Shown: positions 1 through 7,908, numbered from the stretch's first letter. The stretch: 64,000 nt of DNA from Candidatus Devosia phytovorans (GCA_029202405.1 CP119312.1:1865001-1929000); one strand, 5' to 3'. Notes: generated from the sequence alone by a model not told the origin. Translations and numbers: made by a program.

Positions 1-1
1 C

Positions 2-580
2 GAGGGCGACGCACCGGTCTATATCGGCTTCGGCTCGATGCCCTTTGGCGCCGAGCGCAACACCAAGATTCTCAAGGAAGCCGTCGCCATGTGGGGCGGC
101 CGGGCCGTCGTGGCGCGCGGTTGGGGCGGCATCAATCCGCAGGACCTGCCCGATAGCATCTTTGCCATCGAGAAGGCGCCGCACGACAAGCTGTTCAAAT
201 ATGTCTCGGCGGTGGTGCATCACGGCGGCGCTGGGACGACCTCGGCGGGTCTCCATCTTGGCCGACCGACCTTTGTCGTGCCGCAGATCGTCGACCAGCC
301 CTATTGGGGCCGCCGGGTCTATGAGCTGGGCTGCGGCCCCAAGCCGGTGCGCCTGCGCAAGCTGACCTCGGAAATCCTCGCCGGCGCCCTGGCGGACCTC
401 TCGACCAATGAAGACTACCGCCGCAACGCGGCCGACCTCGCCGAACAGCTGCATGGCGAACAGGGCACGGACAAGGCTATCAAGGTGATCGAGCGCGTGA
501 TGACCAGCTACGTGCCGCCACACCTCAAGAAGCCGAAAAAGGTCAAGCAGGCGAAGGCACCGCTCAAGCTGGTCGGCTGA
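2..580 (+). CDS. Glycosyltransferase, sterol/macrolide UDP-glucosyltransferase type (5' truncated)
   Basis: Only the C-terminal part of a GT1-family (GT-B fold) glycosyltransferase lies in the window; the frame is open back to base 2, so the true start is upstream. The visible part starts with the strand PVYIGFGSMPFG, typical of the nucleotide-sugar-binding half, and then has the family signature VVHHGGAGTTSAGLHLGRP, which holds the residues that contact the UDP-sugar phosphates. These enzymes move a sugar, often glucose, from UDP-sugar to a sterol or another lipid-like acceptor. The acceptor is set mainly by the missing N-terminal half, so it cannot be named. The C-terminus is Lys-rich (KKPKKVKQAKAPLKL), a basic tail that could favour membrane association (inference). 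Two small secreted proteins follow on the same strand. Confidence 0.85.
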   Translation, partial: EGDAPVYIGFGSMPFGAERNTKILKEAVAMWGGRAVVARGWGGINPQDLPDSIFAIEKAPHDKLFKYVSAVVHHGGAGTTSAGLHLGRPTFVVPQIVDQPYWGRRVYELGCGPKPVRLRKLTSEILAGALADLSTNEDYRRNAADLAEQLHGEQGTDKAIKVIERVMTSYVPPHLKKPKKVKQAKAPLKLVG

Positions 581-637
581 AGCGCGTCATATTTCCATCG
601 TCTTGTTTCTGCAGCCTGATTTGATTGAGGGCTACCC

Positions 638-1081
638 ATGTTTTTGCGGGTTTTTAGAACTGCCGCCGTTATTTGCGCATTGCTTTTGAACGTCCCGACA
701 CAGGCGCAGTCGATCGCCACGGCCGCAGAAGTGGTTCAGGCGATGGGCTTCGCCGAGGACTATGACAGCTATGTCGACTTGACTGTGACGGGGATGACCG
801 ACAACGGCTTGATCGGCGGAACGACCAAGGATGTGCGCAAGCTGCAGGGCGAGGTGCGGCAGTATCTGCTCGATGAGCGGGCGCAGGTGACCAGCATGCT
901 GGCGCTGAGCCTCGATCAGAACCGCAGCATGGGTGAATTGCAGATGCTCAAGCTCATGCTGGACGAGGGAATGTCGCTCGACGACCTGCCCGGTCAGGTG
1001 AGCTATGCGCTCAAGGCCGAAATTTATAATGCCATGTCCGCCTATGCCCTGGTGGTAGCGATGGGCAGTGGCGGCCATTAG
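638..1081 (+). CDS. Small secreted protein of unknown function (first of a pair)
   Basis: This 147-residue protein has a clear signal peptide: a short basic start (MFLRVFR), a hydrophobic core (AAVICALLLNV) and a probable cut after TQAQ. The mature part, about 120 residues, is predicted from its composition to be mostly helical and acidic, with no cysteine and no motif I recognise. GAGGG lies a few bases before the ATG. The next gene encodes a protein of the same size and plan (signal peptide plus a helical acidic domain), so the two may be distant paralogues, though identity by eye is low. Product and role are unknown; export to the periplasm is the only solid inference. Confidence 0.6.
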   Translation: MFLRVFRTAAVICALLLNVPTQAQSIATAAEVVQAMGFAEDYDSYVDLTVTGMTDNGLIGGTTKDVRKLQGEVRQYLLDERAQVTSMLALSLDQNRSMGELQMLKLMLDEGMSLDDLPGQVSYALKAEIYNAMSAYALVVAMGSGGH

Positions 1082-1166
1082 CCAAGCCGTTGAAACACCA
1101 CAATATCATCACGGTTCTCCCGCAGCTTCCATCCGTTTGATCATTTGCGGAGGCGAGACATTGCGC

Positions 1167-1589
1167 ATGGGTCGATTTTTGAGTGGGTACGCGGCGGCTG
1201 TTGCCGTGGTGATGGGCCTCGGTTCCTCAGTTGCGGCGCAGACACCCGAAACTATTTCCCGGATCATTGAAGAGCTGAATTTCAACGGGGGCTATGAGGC
1301 GCGGGTCGATGCGCTGATCGAGCAATTCGCCGCAAAGCCTGCGGTCTGGCGCAATGACGCCGATCCGGTCGAAGTGCGTGCGGAGACGATGGCCCTGCAG
1401 CCCGAGGCCGAGGCCCGGCTGCGGGAGGTTCTGGCGATCAAGTTCTACGAGGACGAGTTGCAGGACGTGCTGGCCGAAGTGGAAGAAGCAGGCCAGGTCG
1501 ATTTCACCCAAGAAGGGCTGCTATACGCGCTCAACCACGAGTTCGACAGCGCCATTTCCGATTTCGTGATGCCGATGATCGGCTGGTAG
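1167..1589 (+). CDS. Small secreted protein of unknown function (second of a pair)
   Basis: The protein is about 140 residues with a signal peptide (MGRFLSGYAAAVAVVMGLGSSVAAQ, cut probably after VAAQ) and an acidic, probably helical mature domain with many Glu and Ala. I chose the ATG at 1167; an in-frame TTG at 1161 sits 7 bases after GGAGG (1149-1153) and is a real alternative that adds two residues. The frame is also open upstream to 1068, but that extension overlaps the previous gene and would bury the signal peptide. It is the same size and layout as its upstream neighbour and lies about 85 bases after it, so the two are probably co-transcribed. No function can be assigned. Confidence 0.55.
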   Translation: MGRFLSGYAAAVAVVMGLGSSVAAQTPETISRIIEELNFNGGYEARVDALIEQFAAKPAVWRNDADPVEVRAETMALQPEAEARLREVLAIKFYEDELQDVLAEVEEAGQVDFTQEGLLYALNHEFDSAISDFVMPMIGW

Positions 1590-1630
1590 GCCGAACCCGT
1601 CTGAGGCACGAAAATATTCACACCTACGGT

Positions 1631-1760
1631 GTCACCCCGGCCTTGAGCCGGGGCCTATCCTGAGATCAAACCGCCGCCGCAAGATGGTTGTGGCCAGCAC
1701 GACGACCTGGCGGCAGGATGCAAGATCTCGGGATGGGTCCCGGCTCAAGGCCGGGGTGAC
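1631..1760. repeat. Long intergenic inverted repeat (REP-like palindrome)
   Basis: The left arm (1631-1667) and right arm (1724-1760) are near-perfect reverse complements built on GTCACCCCGGCCTTGAGCCG and its complement, separated by about 56 bases. The element fills the gap between the secreted-protein gene and the VOC gene, which converge on it. Similar GC-rich palindromes are dispersed between genes in many alphaproteobacterial genomes. It may also act as a transcription stop between the convergent genes; there is no T-run, so a classical terminator is not supported. Confidence 0.75.
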
Positions 1761-1796
1761 ATCGCATGTGTTGACCGTCTGGTGATCAATTGCAGC

Positions 1797-2156
1797 CTAT
1801 TGGGCCGCGGTGCAGAAGACTTCGAGATTATTGCCATCGGGGTCGATGACGAAGGCGGCGTAGTAGGTCGGGCTGTAGTCGCGCAGGCCTGGTGCGCCAT
1901 TATCCTTGCCACCATTGGCAAGGGCGGCCTCGTAAAAGGCGCCGACGACACTGCGGTCATCGGTCTTGAAGGCCAGGTGGACATTGGAGCCGCCCTTTTC
2001 ATCGGCGCCGATCCAGAAGTCGGCGTCGCTTTTACCCAGGCCGGCGGCCCCGGGATATTCCATCATGACGGTGTAGCCGATCGGCGCCAGAGTTGCCTTG
2101 TAGAAGGCCAGAAGTGCGTCGAATTGGGCCGTGCGCAGGCCGAGGTGATTGAGCAT
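1797..2156 (-). CDS. VOC family protein (glyoxalase/bleomycin-resistance fold)
   Basis: This 119-residue single-domain protein has the two beta-alpha-beta-beta-beta halves of the vicinal oxygen chelate superfamily. It starts MLNHLGLRTAQFDALLAFYKA, with the first metal-ligand-type His at residue 4, and ends with the typical FVIDPDGNNLEVFC strand whose Glu is usually a metal ligand. Family members act as glyoxalases, dioxygenases, isomerases or drug-binding proteins, so substrate cannot be told from sequence. AAGGAG precedes the ATG at good distance. It stands alone between a repeat and a symporter gene on the same strand. The call is sure at superfamily level only. Confidence 0.85.
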   Translation of the reverse strand: MLNHLGLRTAQFDALLAFYKATLAPIGYTVMMEYPGAAGLGKSDADFWIGADEKGGSNVHLAFKTDDRSVVGAFYEAALANGGKDNGAPGLRDYSPTYYAAFVIDPDGNNLEVFCTAAQ

Positions 2157-2226
2157 TGGAGGTCTCCTTGCATGGAGGCTCCATTGACCATGGCGCTGCT
2201 GACGGCTTGTGTCAGCAGATCACGAA

Positions 2227-2250
2227 AAAGGGAGGCTTGCGCCTCCCTTT
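2227..2250 (-). terminator. Rho-independent terminator after the DAACS symporter gene
   Basis: A 10-bp perfect stem (AAAGGGAGGC/GCCTCCCTTT) with a TTGC loop is followed on the minus strand by a run of five T. It lies just past the stop of the minus-strand symporter gene. Confidence 0.8.
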
Positions 2251-2274
2251 CTGCATTTCGGCAATGTCTCTTGC

Positions 2275-3654
2275 CTATTGGGCCGGGACAGCACTGCCTT
2301 CATTGGCGTCGAGTGCCTCGATGCTTTCGCCGCGATCGTAGGCAGCCTGGTCGAGAATGCCTTCGCGCTTGGCGACGATGGTCGGGATCAGCGCCTGGCC
2401 AGCGACGTTGACAGCGGTGCGGCCCATGTCGAGGATCGGATCGACCGCAAGCAGCAGGCCGACGCCTTCGAGCGGCAGGCCCAGGGTCGAGAGGGTCAGC
2501 GTCAGCATGACGGTGGCGCCAGTCAGGCCGGCCGTCGCGGCCGAACCGATGACCGATACGAAGACGATCAGCAGATATTCCTGGATGCCGAGCTGGATGC
2601 CGAAGAACTGGGCGACAAAGATCGCCGAGATCGCCGGATAGATGGCGGCGCAGCCGTCCATCTTGGTGGTGGCGCCGAGTGGCACGGCGAAGGCAGCATA
2701 TTCACGTGGCACGCCCAGGTTCTGCTCGGTGATGCGCTCGGTCAGCGGCAGGGTGCCGATGGAGGAACGCGATACGAATGCCAGCTGGATGGCCGGCCAG
2801 GCGCTCTGGAAGTAGCGGATCGGGTTGAGGCCATGGGCCTGCAGCAGGACCGGATAGACCACGAAAAGCACCAGGGCGAGGCCGATATAGATGGCCGCCG
2901 AGTACCAGCCGAGCTGGGCCAGCGCGTCCCAACCATAGACGGCCACGGCATTGCCGAGCAGGCCCACGGTGCCGATGGGCGTGAGACGGATGACCCACCA
3001 GAGGATCTTGTGGACGATCTTGAGGAAGGAACGGTTGAAGGCGAGGAAGGGGTCGGCGGCGGCACCGACCTTGAGGGCGGCGATGCCGACGGCGATCGAG
3101 ACCACAAGGATCTGCAGCACGTTGAAGTTGAGGCTGGTGGTGGCCGAGCCGTCGGTGACGCGGGTGGATGCCTGCAGCCCCAGGATATTGGAGGGGATCA
3201 GACCCTTGAGGAAATCGAGCCAGGAGCCCGAGGAGGCCGGCGCCTTGGCGGCATCGGCAAGCACGGCGCTATTGAGGCCGGGCTGGATGATGAGGCCGAG
3301 CGCAATGCCGATGGCCACGGCGATCAACGCGGTGATGGCAAACCAGAGCAGCGTCTGCCAGACCAGTTTGGCGGCATTGTTGAGCTCGCGCAGATTGGCG
3401 ATGGAGGCGACGATGGCGGTGAAGACCAGCACCGGGACCAGGGCGCGCAGCAGCGAGACGAAGGTGGAGCCGATGGTGGAAAGGGTCTGGACCAGCCAGT
3501 TCGGATTGCCGGCGGCGTCGGGGCCCATGGTGCGGGCGATGTAGCCGAGAGCTAGGCCGATCACCATGGCGGCGAGGACCTGGAAGCCGAAGGAGCGATA
3601 GAAGGGTTTGGGGGCCTTGGGCGCCCGGGCAGCGGAGAGGGTGGTGGGTGACAT
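2275..3654 (-). CDS. Dicarboxylate/amino acid:cation symporter (DAACS family, TcyP-like)
   Basis: This 459-residue inner-membrane protein carries the hallmarks of the sodium/proton-coupled dicarboxylate and amino-acid symporters: a serine-rich re-entrant loop (SRSSIGTLPLTERI), the substrate-site stretch around GATTKMDGCAAIYPA, and the later DPILDMGRTAVNV. The pattern SRSS...LGVP...GAT..DGCA and DMGRTA.NV is closer to the L-cystine uptake protein TcyP (YdjN) than to DctA, which lies elsewhere in this window and has the GTSSSEAALP and GYSFNLDGT forms. I therefore favour an amino acid such as cystine, but the substrate is an inference. It is a single gene with its own terminator. Confidence 0.85.
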   Translation of the reverse strand: MSPTTLSAARAPKAPKPFYRSFGFQVLAAMVIGLALGYIARTMGPDAAGNPNWLVQTLSTIGSTFVSLLRALVPVLVFTAIVASIANLRELNNAAKLVWQTLLWFAITALIAVAIGIALGLIIQPGLNSAVLADAAKAPASSGSWLDFLKGLIPSNILGLQASTRVTDGSATTSLNFNVLQILVVSIAVGIAALKVGAAADPFLAFNRSFLKIVHKILWWVIRLTPIGTVGLLGNAVAVYGWDALAQLGWYSAAIYIGLALVLFVVYPVLLQAHGLNPIRYFQSAWPAIQLAFVSRSSIGTLPLTERITEQNLGVPREYAAFAVPLGATTKMDGCAAIYPAISAIFVAQFFGIQLGIQEYLLIVFVSVIGSAATAGLTGATVMLTLTLSTLGLPLEGVGLLLAVDPILDMGRTAVNVAGQALIPTIVAKREGILDQAAYDRGESIEALDANEGSAVPAQ

Positions 3655-3829
3655 GCAGTGACCTGTTATTCTTGCCGATGGCGCCGCCCAGATATTGAGC
3701 GCTCTGCCTCGAAATTAGCCACAATCTACGCCCAGCCCGCGCGAGTTGCTGCGCACGGCGTTCCGTTTCCACAGGCGGAATGGAAAATTCATATCGAGTC
3801 TCACCCGGCTAGCGCAAAGCCAGTCCAGA

Positions 3830-4465
3830 TCAGGCTTTTCTCAGGATCAAAGTTGCGATTCCGGCGAGGGCCGGCGGAAGCAACAGGGCCGTGGCGAAAG
3901 CCGTGAGCAGCACCCCTGCCCCGGTGTCGAACCAAGCCAGCGCGGCGAGCGCTATCGCGCAGAGGGCGAAGGCCAAGCCGGTGATGCGGTGCACCCAGCG
4001 CCAAGCGCTGTCAGAGCGGATCGACCAGGGCATGCGCAGACCGGCATAGGTGTGGCGCTCGGCCTCGAAGAGCACGACGCCCAGCCCGAACAGCGTGAGC
4101 GCCAGGGCAAAGCTGGTGAAGCGGATGAGGTCGAGGTCGGAGCCTATGCCCATGAACAGCAGGCCGAGCTGGCTGGCGGCGATGACGGCCATCACGAGGG
4201 TCATCGCCGGATCGAAGATGTGCTGGGTCTTGGCATAGTGGTTTTTCGTTAGCGCCCGGCCGAGGCCGAAGAACAGCGCCAGCAGCACAACCTGCAGCAG
4301 CGGCGCCACCAGCAGCACATCGCGCGGCCAGAGCCAGTCGGCATTGCTGGCAGACCAATGGGCGGGGAAGGCATAGGTCAGCGGAATGCGCAGATAGCCA
4401 ACGCCGGTCAGCGCCAGGGTCACGGTCAGCAGCAGCAGGTGGAAGCGGGTGACGAGGTTTTGCAT
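3830..4465 (-). CDS. SdpI-family membrane protein (DUF1648 plus SdpI domains)
   Basis: This roughly 211-residue protein has about six hydrophobic segments. The N-terminal part has the DUF1648 pattern (IPLTYAFPAHWSAS, resembling the usual P.H....G), and the C-terminal part has the SdpI signature GLRMPWSIRSDSAWRWVHRI, close to the usual G.R.PW.......W...H. SdpI in Bacillus gives immunity to the toxin SdpC and takes part in signalling; most homologues in other bacteria have no known role. I use the ATG at 4465; a GTG at 4483 would add six residues, and neither start has a strong ribosome-binding site. The gene diverges from the NmrA-like gene across a 118-base gap that holds a strong palindrome. 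Confidence 0.75.
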   Translation of the reverse strand: MQNLVTRFHLLLLTVTLALTGVGYLRIPLTYAFPAHWSASNADWLWPRDVLLVAPLLQVVLLALFFGLGRALTKNHYAKTQHIFDPAMTLVMAVIAASQLGLLFMGIGSDLDLIRFTSFALALTLFGLGVVLFEAERHTYAGLRMPWSIRSDSAWRWVHRITGLAFALCAIALAALAWFDTGAGVLLTAFATALLLPPALAGIATLILRKA

Positions 4466-4543
4466 GCGGCCAGATATACGCACCCGCCGGTCGGGGGGAA
4501 GCTTTGCTGACAGGAAATGTCGTCCGGGAATGAAACCCTATTG

Positions 4544-4571
4544 CCGTTCAACAATTGGCCAATTGCAACGG
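4544..4571. promoter_or_regulatory. Operator-like palindrome between the SdpI-like and NmrA-like genes
   Basis: A perfect 14-bp palindrome CAATTGGCCAATTG (4552-4565) is flanked by the inverted pair CCGTT (4544-4548) and AACGG (4567-4571). It ends 12 bases before the NmrA-like start codon, where a repressor would block transcription or translation. No regulator gene is next to it, so the binding protein is unknown. Confidence 0.45.
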
Positions 4572-4583
4572 AAGGATGTTTTC

Positions 4584-5432
4584 ATGTTCATCATATTGGG
4601 TGCCAGCGGCAATATCGGCTCGCGCGTTACCGAGGCGCTGCGGCAGGCGGGCAAGCCCGTGCTTGCTGTCGTTCACAGCGCGGAAAAGGCAGATGCAATC
4701 AGGGCGGACCTGGTCGAGCCCGTCGTTGTCGACCTGCGCGACAATGCGGCGCTGGAGCGGATATTGCAGCGCGGCAAGCGCGCTTTCCTCCTCAATCCGC
4801 CGGGCGATCCGGCCGGTGACAGCAATGCCGAGGAACTGGGGACGGCACGCAGCATCACCTCAGCCCTTAACGCAAGCGGCCTGGGAAAAGTGGTCTTGGC
4901 TTCGACCTATGGCGCTCAGCCCGGGGATGGGATCGGCGATCTCTCGACGCTGCATGAATTCGAGTGCCTGGCGCTCGCCAGCGGCATTCCGGTCGCCATC
5001 AATCGCGGCGCCTATTACTTCACCAATCTCGACATGCTGGCCGAAGCAGCAGGCGAAGGTGTGTTGCCGACGGCTTTTCCGGCTGACCTCGCGCTACCGA
5101 TGGTTGCGCTTGACGATCTGGCTGCAGCGGCGGTCGAGCGCCTGGTCAGCGGCGTCGAGGACGTCGGCATCAAATATGTGGAGGGCCCAGCCCGCTACAG
5201 CTTTTCCGATGTTGCGGCGAGCTTTGCGCGTCATCTTGGGCGGACAGTGTCCGTTCAGACCACGCCGCGGGACCAGTGGGAAGAAAGCTTCCGCGCCGTC
5301 GGATTTTCGGAGGTTTCCGCCAGATCCTTTGCCCGGATGACCGCTGCGACGCTCGACAAGCCGGATCTGCCGAGCAGCCCCACCCGCGGCCGTGTCACGC
5401 TCGACGACTACATCGCCGGGCTGGTGTCCTGA
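4584..5432 (+). CDS. NmrA/SDR-type NAD(P)-binding oxidoreductase
   Basis: This 282-residue atypical short-chain dehydrogenase opens with the Rossmann motif IILGASGNIGSRV (GxxGxxG), followed by FLLNPPGDP and VVLASTYGAQPG at the usual places for NmrA-like and azoreductase-like members. These proteins bind NAD(P)H, either as redox sensors or as reductases of quinones and azo compounds. The usual SDR Tyr-x-x-x-Lys pair is not obvious, as is common in the NmrA branch. The start at 4584 is chosen because AAGGA lies just upstream; the open frame further up (from 4449) runs through the promoter and the palindrome. It diverges from the SdpI-like gene and may share its control. Confidence 0.8.
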   Translation: MFIILGASGNIGSRVTEALRQAGKPVLAVVHSAEKADAIRADLVEPVVVDLRDNAALERILQRGKRAFLLNPPGDPAGDSNAEELGTARSITSALNASGLGKVVLASTYGAQPGDGIGDLSTLHEFECLALASGIPVAINRGAYYFTNLDMLAEAAGEGVLPTAFPADLALPMVALDDLAAAAVERLVSGVEDVGIKYVEGPARYSFSDVAASFARHLGRTVSVQTTPRDQWEESFRAVGFSEVSARSFARMTAATLDKPDLPSSPTRGRVTLDDYIAGLVS

Positions 5433-5443
5433 ACGCCAAAAGA

Positions 5444-5467
5444 AAAGGGCCGGTTTCCCGGCCCTTT
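5444..5467 (-). terminator. Terminator at the end of rplM-rpsI
   Basis: A perfect 10-bp stem (AAAGGGCCGG/CCGGCCCTTT) with a TTTC loop is followed on the minus strand by TTTTCTTTTGG. It sits between convergent rpsI and the NmrA-like gene; the T-rich tail favours the minus direction. Confidence 0.8.
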
Positions 5468-5490
5468 CCAAAAGATGCAGCAGTTCGAGC

Positions 5491-5973
5491 TTAGCGCTTC
5501 GAGAACTGGAACGAACGACGGGCCTTTGCCTTGCCGTACTTCTTGCGTTCGACGACGCGCGAGTCACGGGTCAGGAAGCCGCCCTTCTTGAGGATCGGGC
5601 GCAGGCCCGGCTCGAAGAAGTTCAGGGCCTTGGAAATGCCGTGACGAACGGCACCGGCCTGGCCGGACAGGCCACCACCGGCAACGGTGACGACGACGTC
5701 GTACTGGTCATTGCGTTCGGTGACGACGATCGGCTGCTTGACGATCAGCTGCAGAACCGGACGGGCGAAGTAGGTGGCGAATTCGCGACCATTGACGGTC
5801 ACGGTGCCCTTGCCCGGCTTGATCCAGACGCGTGCGACAGCGTTCTTGCGCTTGCCGGTTGCGTAGGCGCGGCCCTGGGCGTCGAGCTTCTGGGCATGCA
5901 CCGGAGCGGTGTTCACAGCCGGAGCGACGGTCGAGGTGCCGAGGTCTTCGAGGGAGTTGATGGTTTCGGCCAT
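5491..5973 (-). CDS. rpsI: 30S ribosomal protein S9
   Basis: This 160-residue protein has the full S9 (uS9) pattern: YATGKRKNAVARVWIKPG, then FARPVLQLIVKQP, GGGLSGQAGAVRHGISKAL, and the basic C-terminus ending FQFSKR, whose last residues reach the P-site tRNA in the 30S subunit. The first 30 or so residues are an alphaproteobacterial extension that does not match the core. The gene follows rplM with one base between stop and start, the usual L13-S9 operon, so translation is probably coupled. A strong terminator follows. Confidence 0.98.
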   Translation of the reverse strand: MAETINSLEDLGTSTVAPAVNTAPVHAQKLDAQGRAYATGKRKNAVARVWIKPGKGTVTVNGREFATYFARPVLQLIVKQPIVVTERNDQYDVVVTVAGGGLSGQAGAVRHGISKALNFFEPGLRPILKKGGFLTRDSRVVERKKYGKAKARRSFQFSKR

Positions 5974-5974
5974 A

Positions 5975-6439
5975 TTACTTCACCCGCGCATTCTTGGGAT
6001 TCATCGCAGCAACGTCCAGCGTAGCCGGGTTCTGCGCTTCATGGGGATGCTCGGCGCCCGAGTAGACGCGGAGGTTCTTGAGCTGGGCGCGGGTCAGCGG
6101 GCCGCCCGGCATCATGCGACGCACGGCGTTCTCGAGCACGCGCTCGGGGAAACGGCCTTCGAGGAGCTGACGGGCAGTCCGGTCCTTGATGCCGCCCGGA
6201 TAGCCGGTGTGCCAGTAGAACTTGTGCTGGTCGAGCTTGCGACCGGTCAGCTTCACCTTGTCGGCATTGATGACAACAATGTTGTCGCCCATGTCCATGT
6301 GGGGGGTGAAGGTAGGCTTGTGCTTGCCGCGCAGGCGCGAGGCAATGATCGAAGCAACGCGACCCACGACGAGGCCATCGGCGTCGATCAGGATCCACTT
6401 CTTTTCGATCTCGCTCGGTTTTGCCGAGTAAGTGCTCAT
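5975..6439 (-). CDS. rplM: 50S ribosomal protein L13
   Basis: This 154-residue protein matches L13 (uL13) throughout: KKWILIDADGLVVGRVAS, the PTFTPHMDMGDNIVVINADK block, KLTGRKLDQHKFYWHTGYPG and AVRRMMPGGPL. It is an early assembly protein of the 50S subunit. I place the start at the ATG at 6439 (MSTYSAKPSEIEKK), which gives the normal family length; the open frame extends 13 codons further but these do not match the family. It is the first gene of rplM-rpsI. Confidence 0.98.
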   Translation of the reverse strand: MSTYSAKPSEIEKKWILIDADGLVVGRVASIIASRLRGKHKPTFTPHMDMGDNIVVINADKVKLTGRKLDQHKFYWHTGYPGGIKDRTARQLLEGRFPERVLENAVRRMMPGGPLTRAQLKNLRVYSGAEHPHEAQNPATLDVAAMNPKNARVK

Positions 6440-6508
6440 GTTGAATTTCCCTAGAAATTGGGGGCTTGCAGCCTCCATCCAGAGACGAAAGCGGCACGTT
6501 CGGCGGTC

Positions 6509-6537
6509 CGTGTAGGGGGGATTCCACCCCTCGTCAA
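6509..6537 (-). promoter_or_regulatory. Candidate sigma-70 promoter for rplM-rpsI
   Basis: On the minus strand TTGACG (6537-6532) and TACACG (6514-6509) are 17 bases apart, about 70 bases before the rplM start. The rest of 6540-6620 is AT-rich, in contrast to its surroundings, and contains CGGTA-N6-TACCG (6579-6594). The promoter is inferred from the motifs only. Confidence 0.4.
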
Positions 6538-6620
6538 TAGGTTTGATTTAGTGTTGTAAAATCAATGACTTAACTATACGGTATAATATTACCGCATTTT
6601 CGACTTCGAGGTAAGGGAGA

Positions 6621-6739
6621 GTACCCCCACCTAGCCTCCCCCTGTAAAGGGGGAGGGATCAGATCGCGTTCTTGGCACGATCTTGCCCTCACCACTACGC
6701 AGTCCCTCCCCCTATCAGGGAGACGATAGGTGGGGGTAC
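6621..6739. repeat. Intergenic inverted repeat with internal hairpin
   Basis: The ends are exact reverse complements: GTACCCCCACCTA (6621-6633) and TAGGTGGGGGTAC (6727-6739). Inside, CCTCCCCCT (6635-6643) pairs with AGGGGGAGG (6648-6656). It lies in the 326-base gene-free stretch 6440-6765 between rplM and ctaA, which holds only the rplM promoter region and this element. It looks like a dispersed non-coding palindromic repeat. Whether it is mobile or has a function is unknown. Confidence 0.75.
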
Positions 6740-6765
6740 CCGACAAAGACACTTCGCGTATCGCC

Positions 6766-7830
6766 TTATGCCCTCACCCGCCGCATGTCGGCGATATAGG
6801 CCATGGTGACGCCGGCCAGCATGAAGGCCAGGGCCTGGTGGCCGACGGCCAGCGAAATCGGCACGGCGTGCAGCAGGGTCATGATACCCAGCACGGCCTG
6901 CAGCAGAATGAGGATGGCGAGGCGCGGCAGCCAGCCGTGCACGCCCTTGTAGCCGCCCATGGCGTGTTGCTGCCACAGCAGCACGGCGACATAGGCCACA
7001 ATGACATAGGCGATGGTGCGGTGGATGAACTGCACGGTCAGGTTGTTCTCGAAGAGATTGCGCCAGAACGGCTGCATGACGCCCAGCCCATCTGGCACCA
7101 GCGCGCCATCCATCAGCGGCCAGGTGTTGTAGCCCATGCCGGCGTCGAGCCCGGCAACGAAGGCCCCTGCCCCGATCTGGAGGATGATGAGCACGAGCAG
7201 GATGACGGCCGAGGCCATGTTCTGCCCGGAAACGAAGCCGGTGACCCGGCCCGGTTCCAGCGAGCGCGGCACGTAGATCAGCGCGATGAAAAGCAGCGAC
7301 GCGGCGGTCAGATGGGCGGCGAGGCGATATTGGGAGACCGATGTCAGCTCGGTCAGCCCCGAGGAGACCATCCACCAGCCCAGCGCGCCCTGGAAACCGC
7401 CGAGGATGAAGAGGCCGAACAGCGGCCAGGCCAGTTGGGGCGTGAAGCGCTTCTGCACGAGGAAGACGAGGAAGGGCACGGCGAAGAGCACGCCCAGCAC
7501 GCGACCGAGCAGGCGATGCAGATACTCCCAGAAGAAGATGTATTTGAAGTCGTTGAGCGACATCCAGCTGTTGTTGACCATATATTGCGGGATCTGCTTG
7601 TAGGCCTCGAACTCGGCATTCCAGTCGGCGTCGCTCAGCGGCGGAATCGTGCCCGAGATGGGCTTCCAGCTGGTGATGGAGAGGCCGGATTCGGTCAGCC
7701 GCGTGATGCCGCCGACTACCACCATGAGCAGCACGAAGGCGGCCATGGAATAGAGCCAGATCCGCACTGGGCGCAGGCGATCGCTGGCCAGGGTGGTCTC
7801 ACTCAATGCGGCATTTTGGGCGGTGGTCAC
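6766..7830 (-). CDS. ctaA: Haem A synthase (COX15/CtaA family)
   Basis: This 354-residue membrane protein oxidises the C8 methyl group of haem O to make haem A for terminal oxidases. About eight hydrophobic segments can be seen. The histidines expected to bind haem are present in WEYLHRLLGR, YRLAAHLTAA, QFIHRTIAY and VGHQALAF, as is the early GGITRLTESGLSITSWKPI block typical of the alphaproteobacterial type. I place the start at the GTG at 7830 (MTTAQNAALSE), with GGGAAA upstream; the open frame reaches much further but that part has no family match. It is divergent from the small DUF2842 gene. No ctaB (haem O synthase) is in the window. Confidence 0.93.
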   Translation of the reverse strand: MTTAQNAALSETTLASDRLRPVRIWLYSMAAFVLLMVVVGGITRLTESGLSITSWKPISGTIPPLSDADWNAEFEAYKQIPQYMVNNSWMSLNDFKYIFFWEYLHRLLGRVLGVLFAVPFLVFLVQKRFTPQLAWPLFGLFILGGFQGALGWWMVSSGLTELTSVSQYRLAAHLTAASLLFIALIYVPRSLEPGRVTGFVSGQNMASAVILLVLIILQIGAGAFVAGLDAGMGYNTWPLMDGALVPDGLGVMQPFWRNLFENNLTVQFIHRTIAYVIVAYVAVLLWQQHAMGGYKGVHGWLPRLAILILLQAVLGIMTLLHAVPISLAVGHQALAFMLAGVTMAYIADMRRVRA

Positions 7831-7908
7831 GGCAGTTTCCCGGTGTCGGTCATAAGCGCGGAGTGGTATGCCCCAGGGCCCGTCCCTGCAATAGGCCTCT
7901 TGCCGCAC

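Noticed and set aside
3655..3829. Gap between the symporter and the SdpI-like gene
   Set aside because: A weak TTCCG/CGGAA dyad is the only structure; nothing supportable beyond the symporter promoter region.
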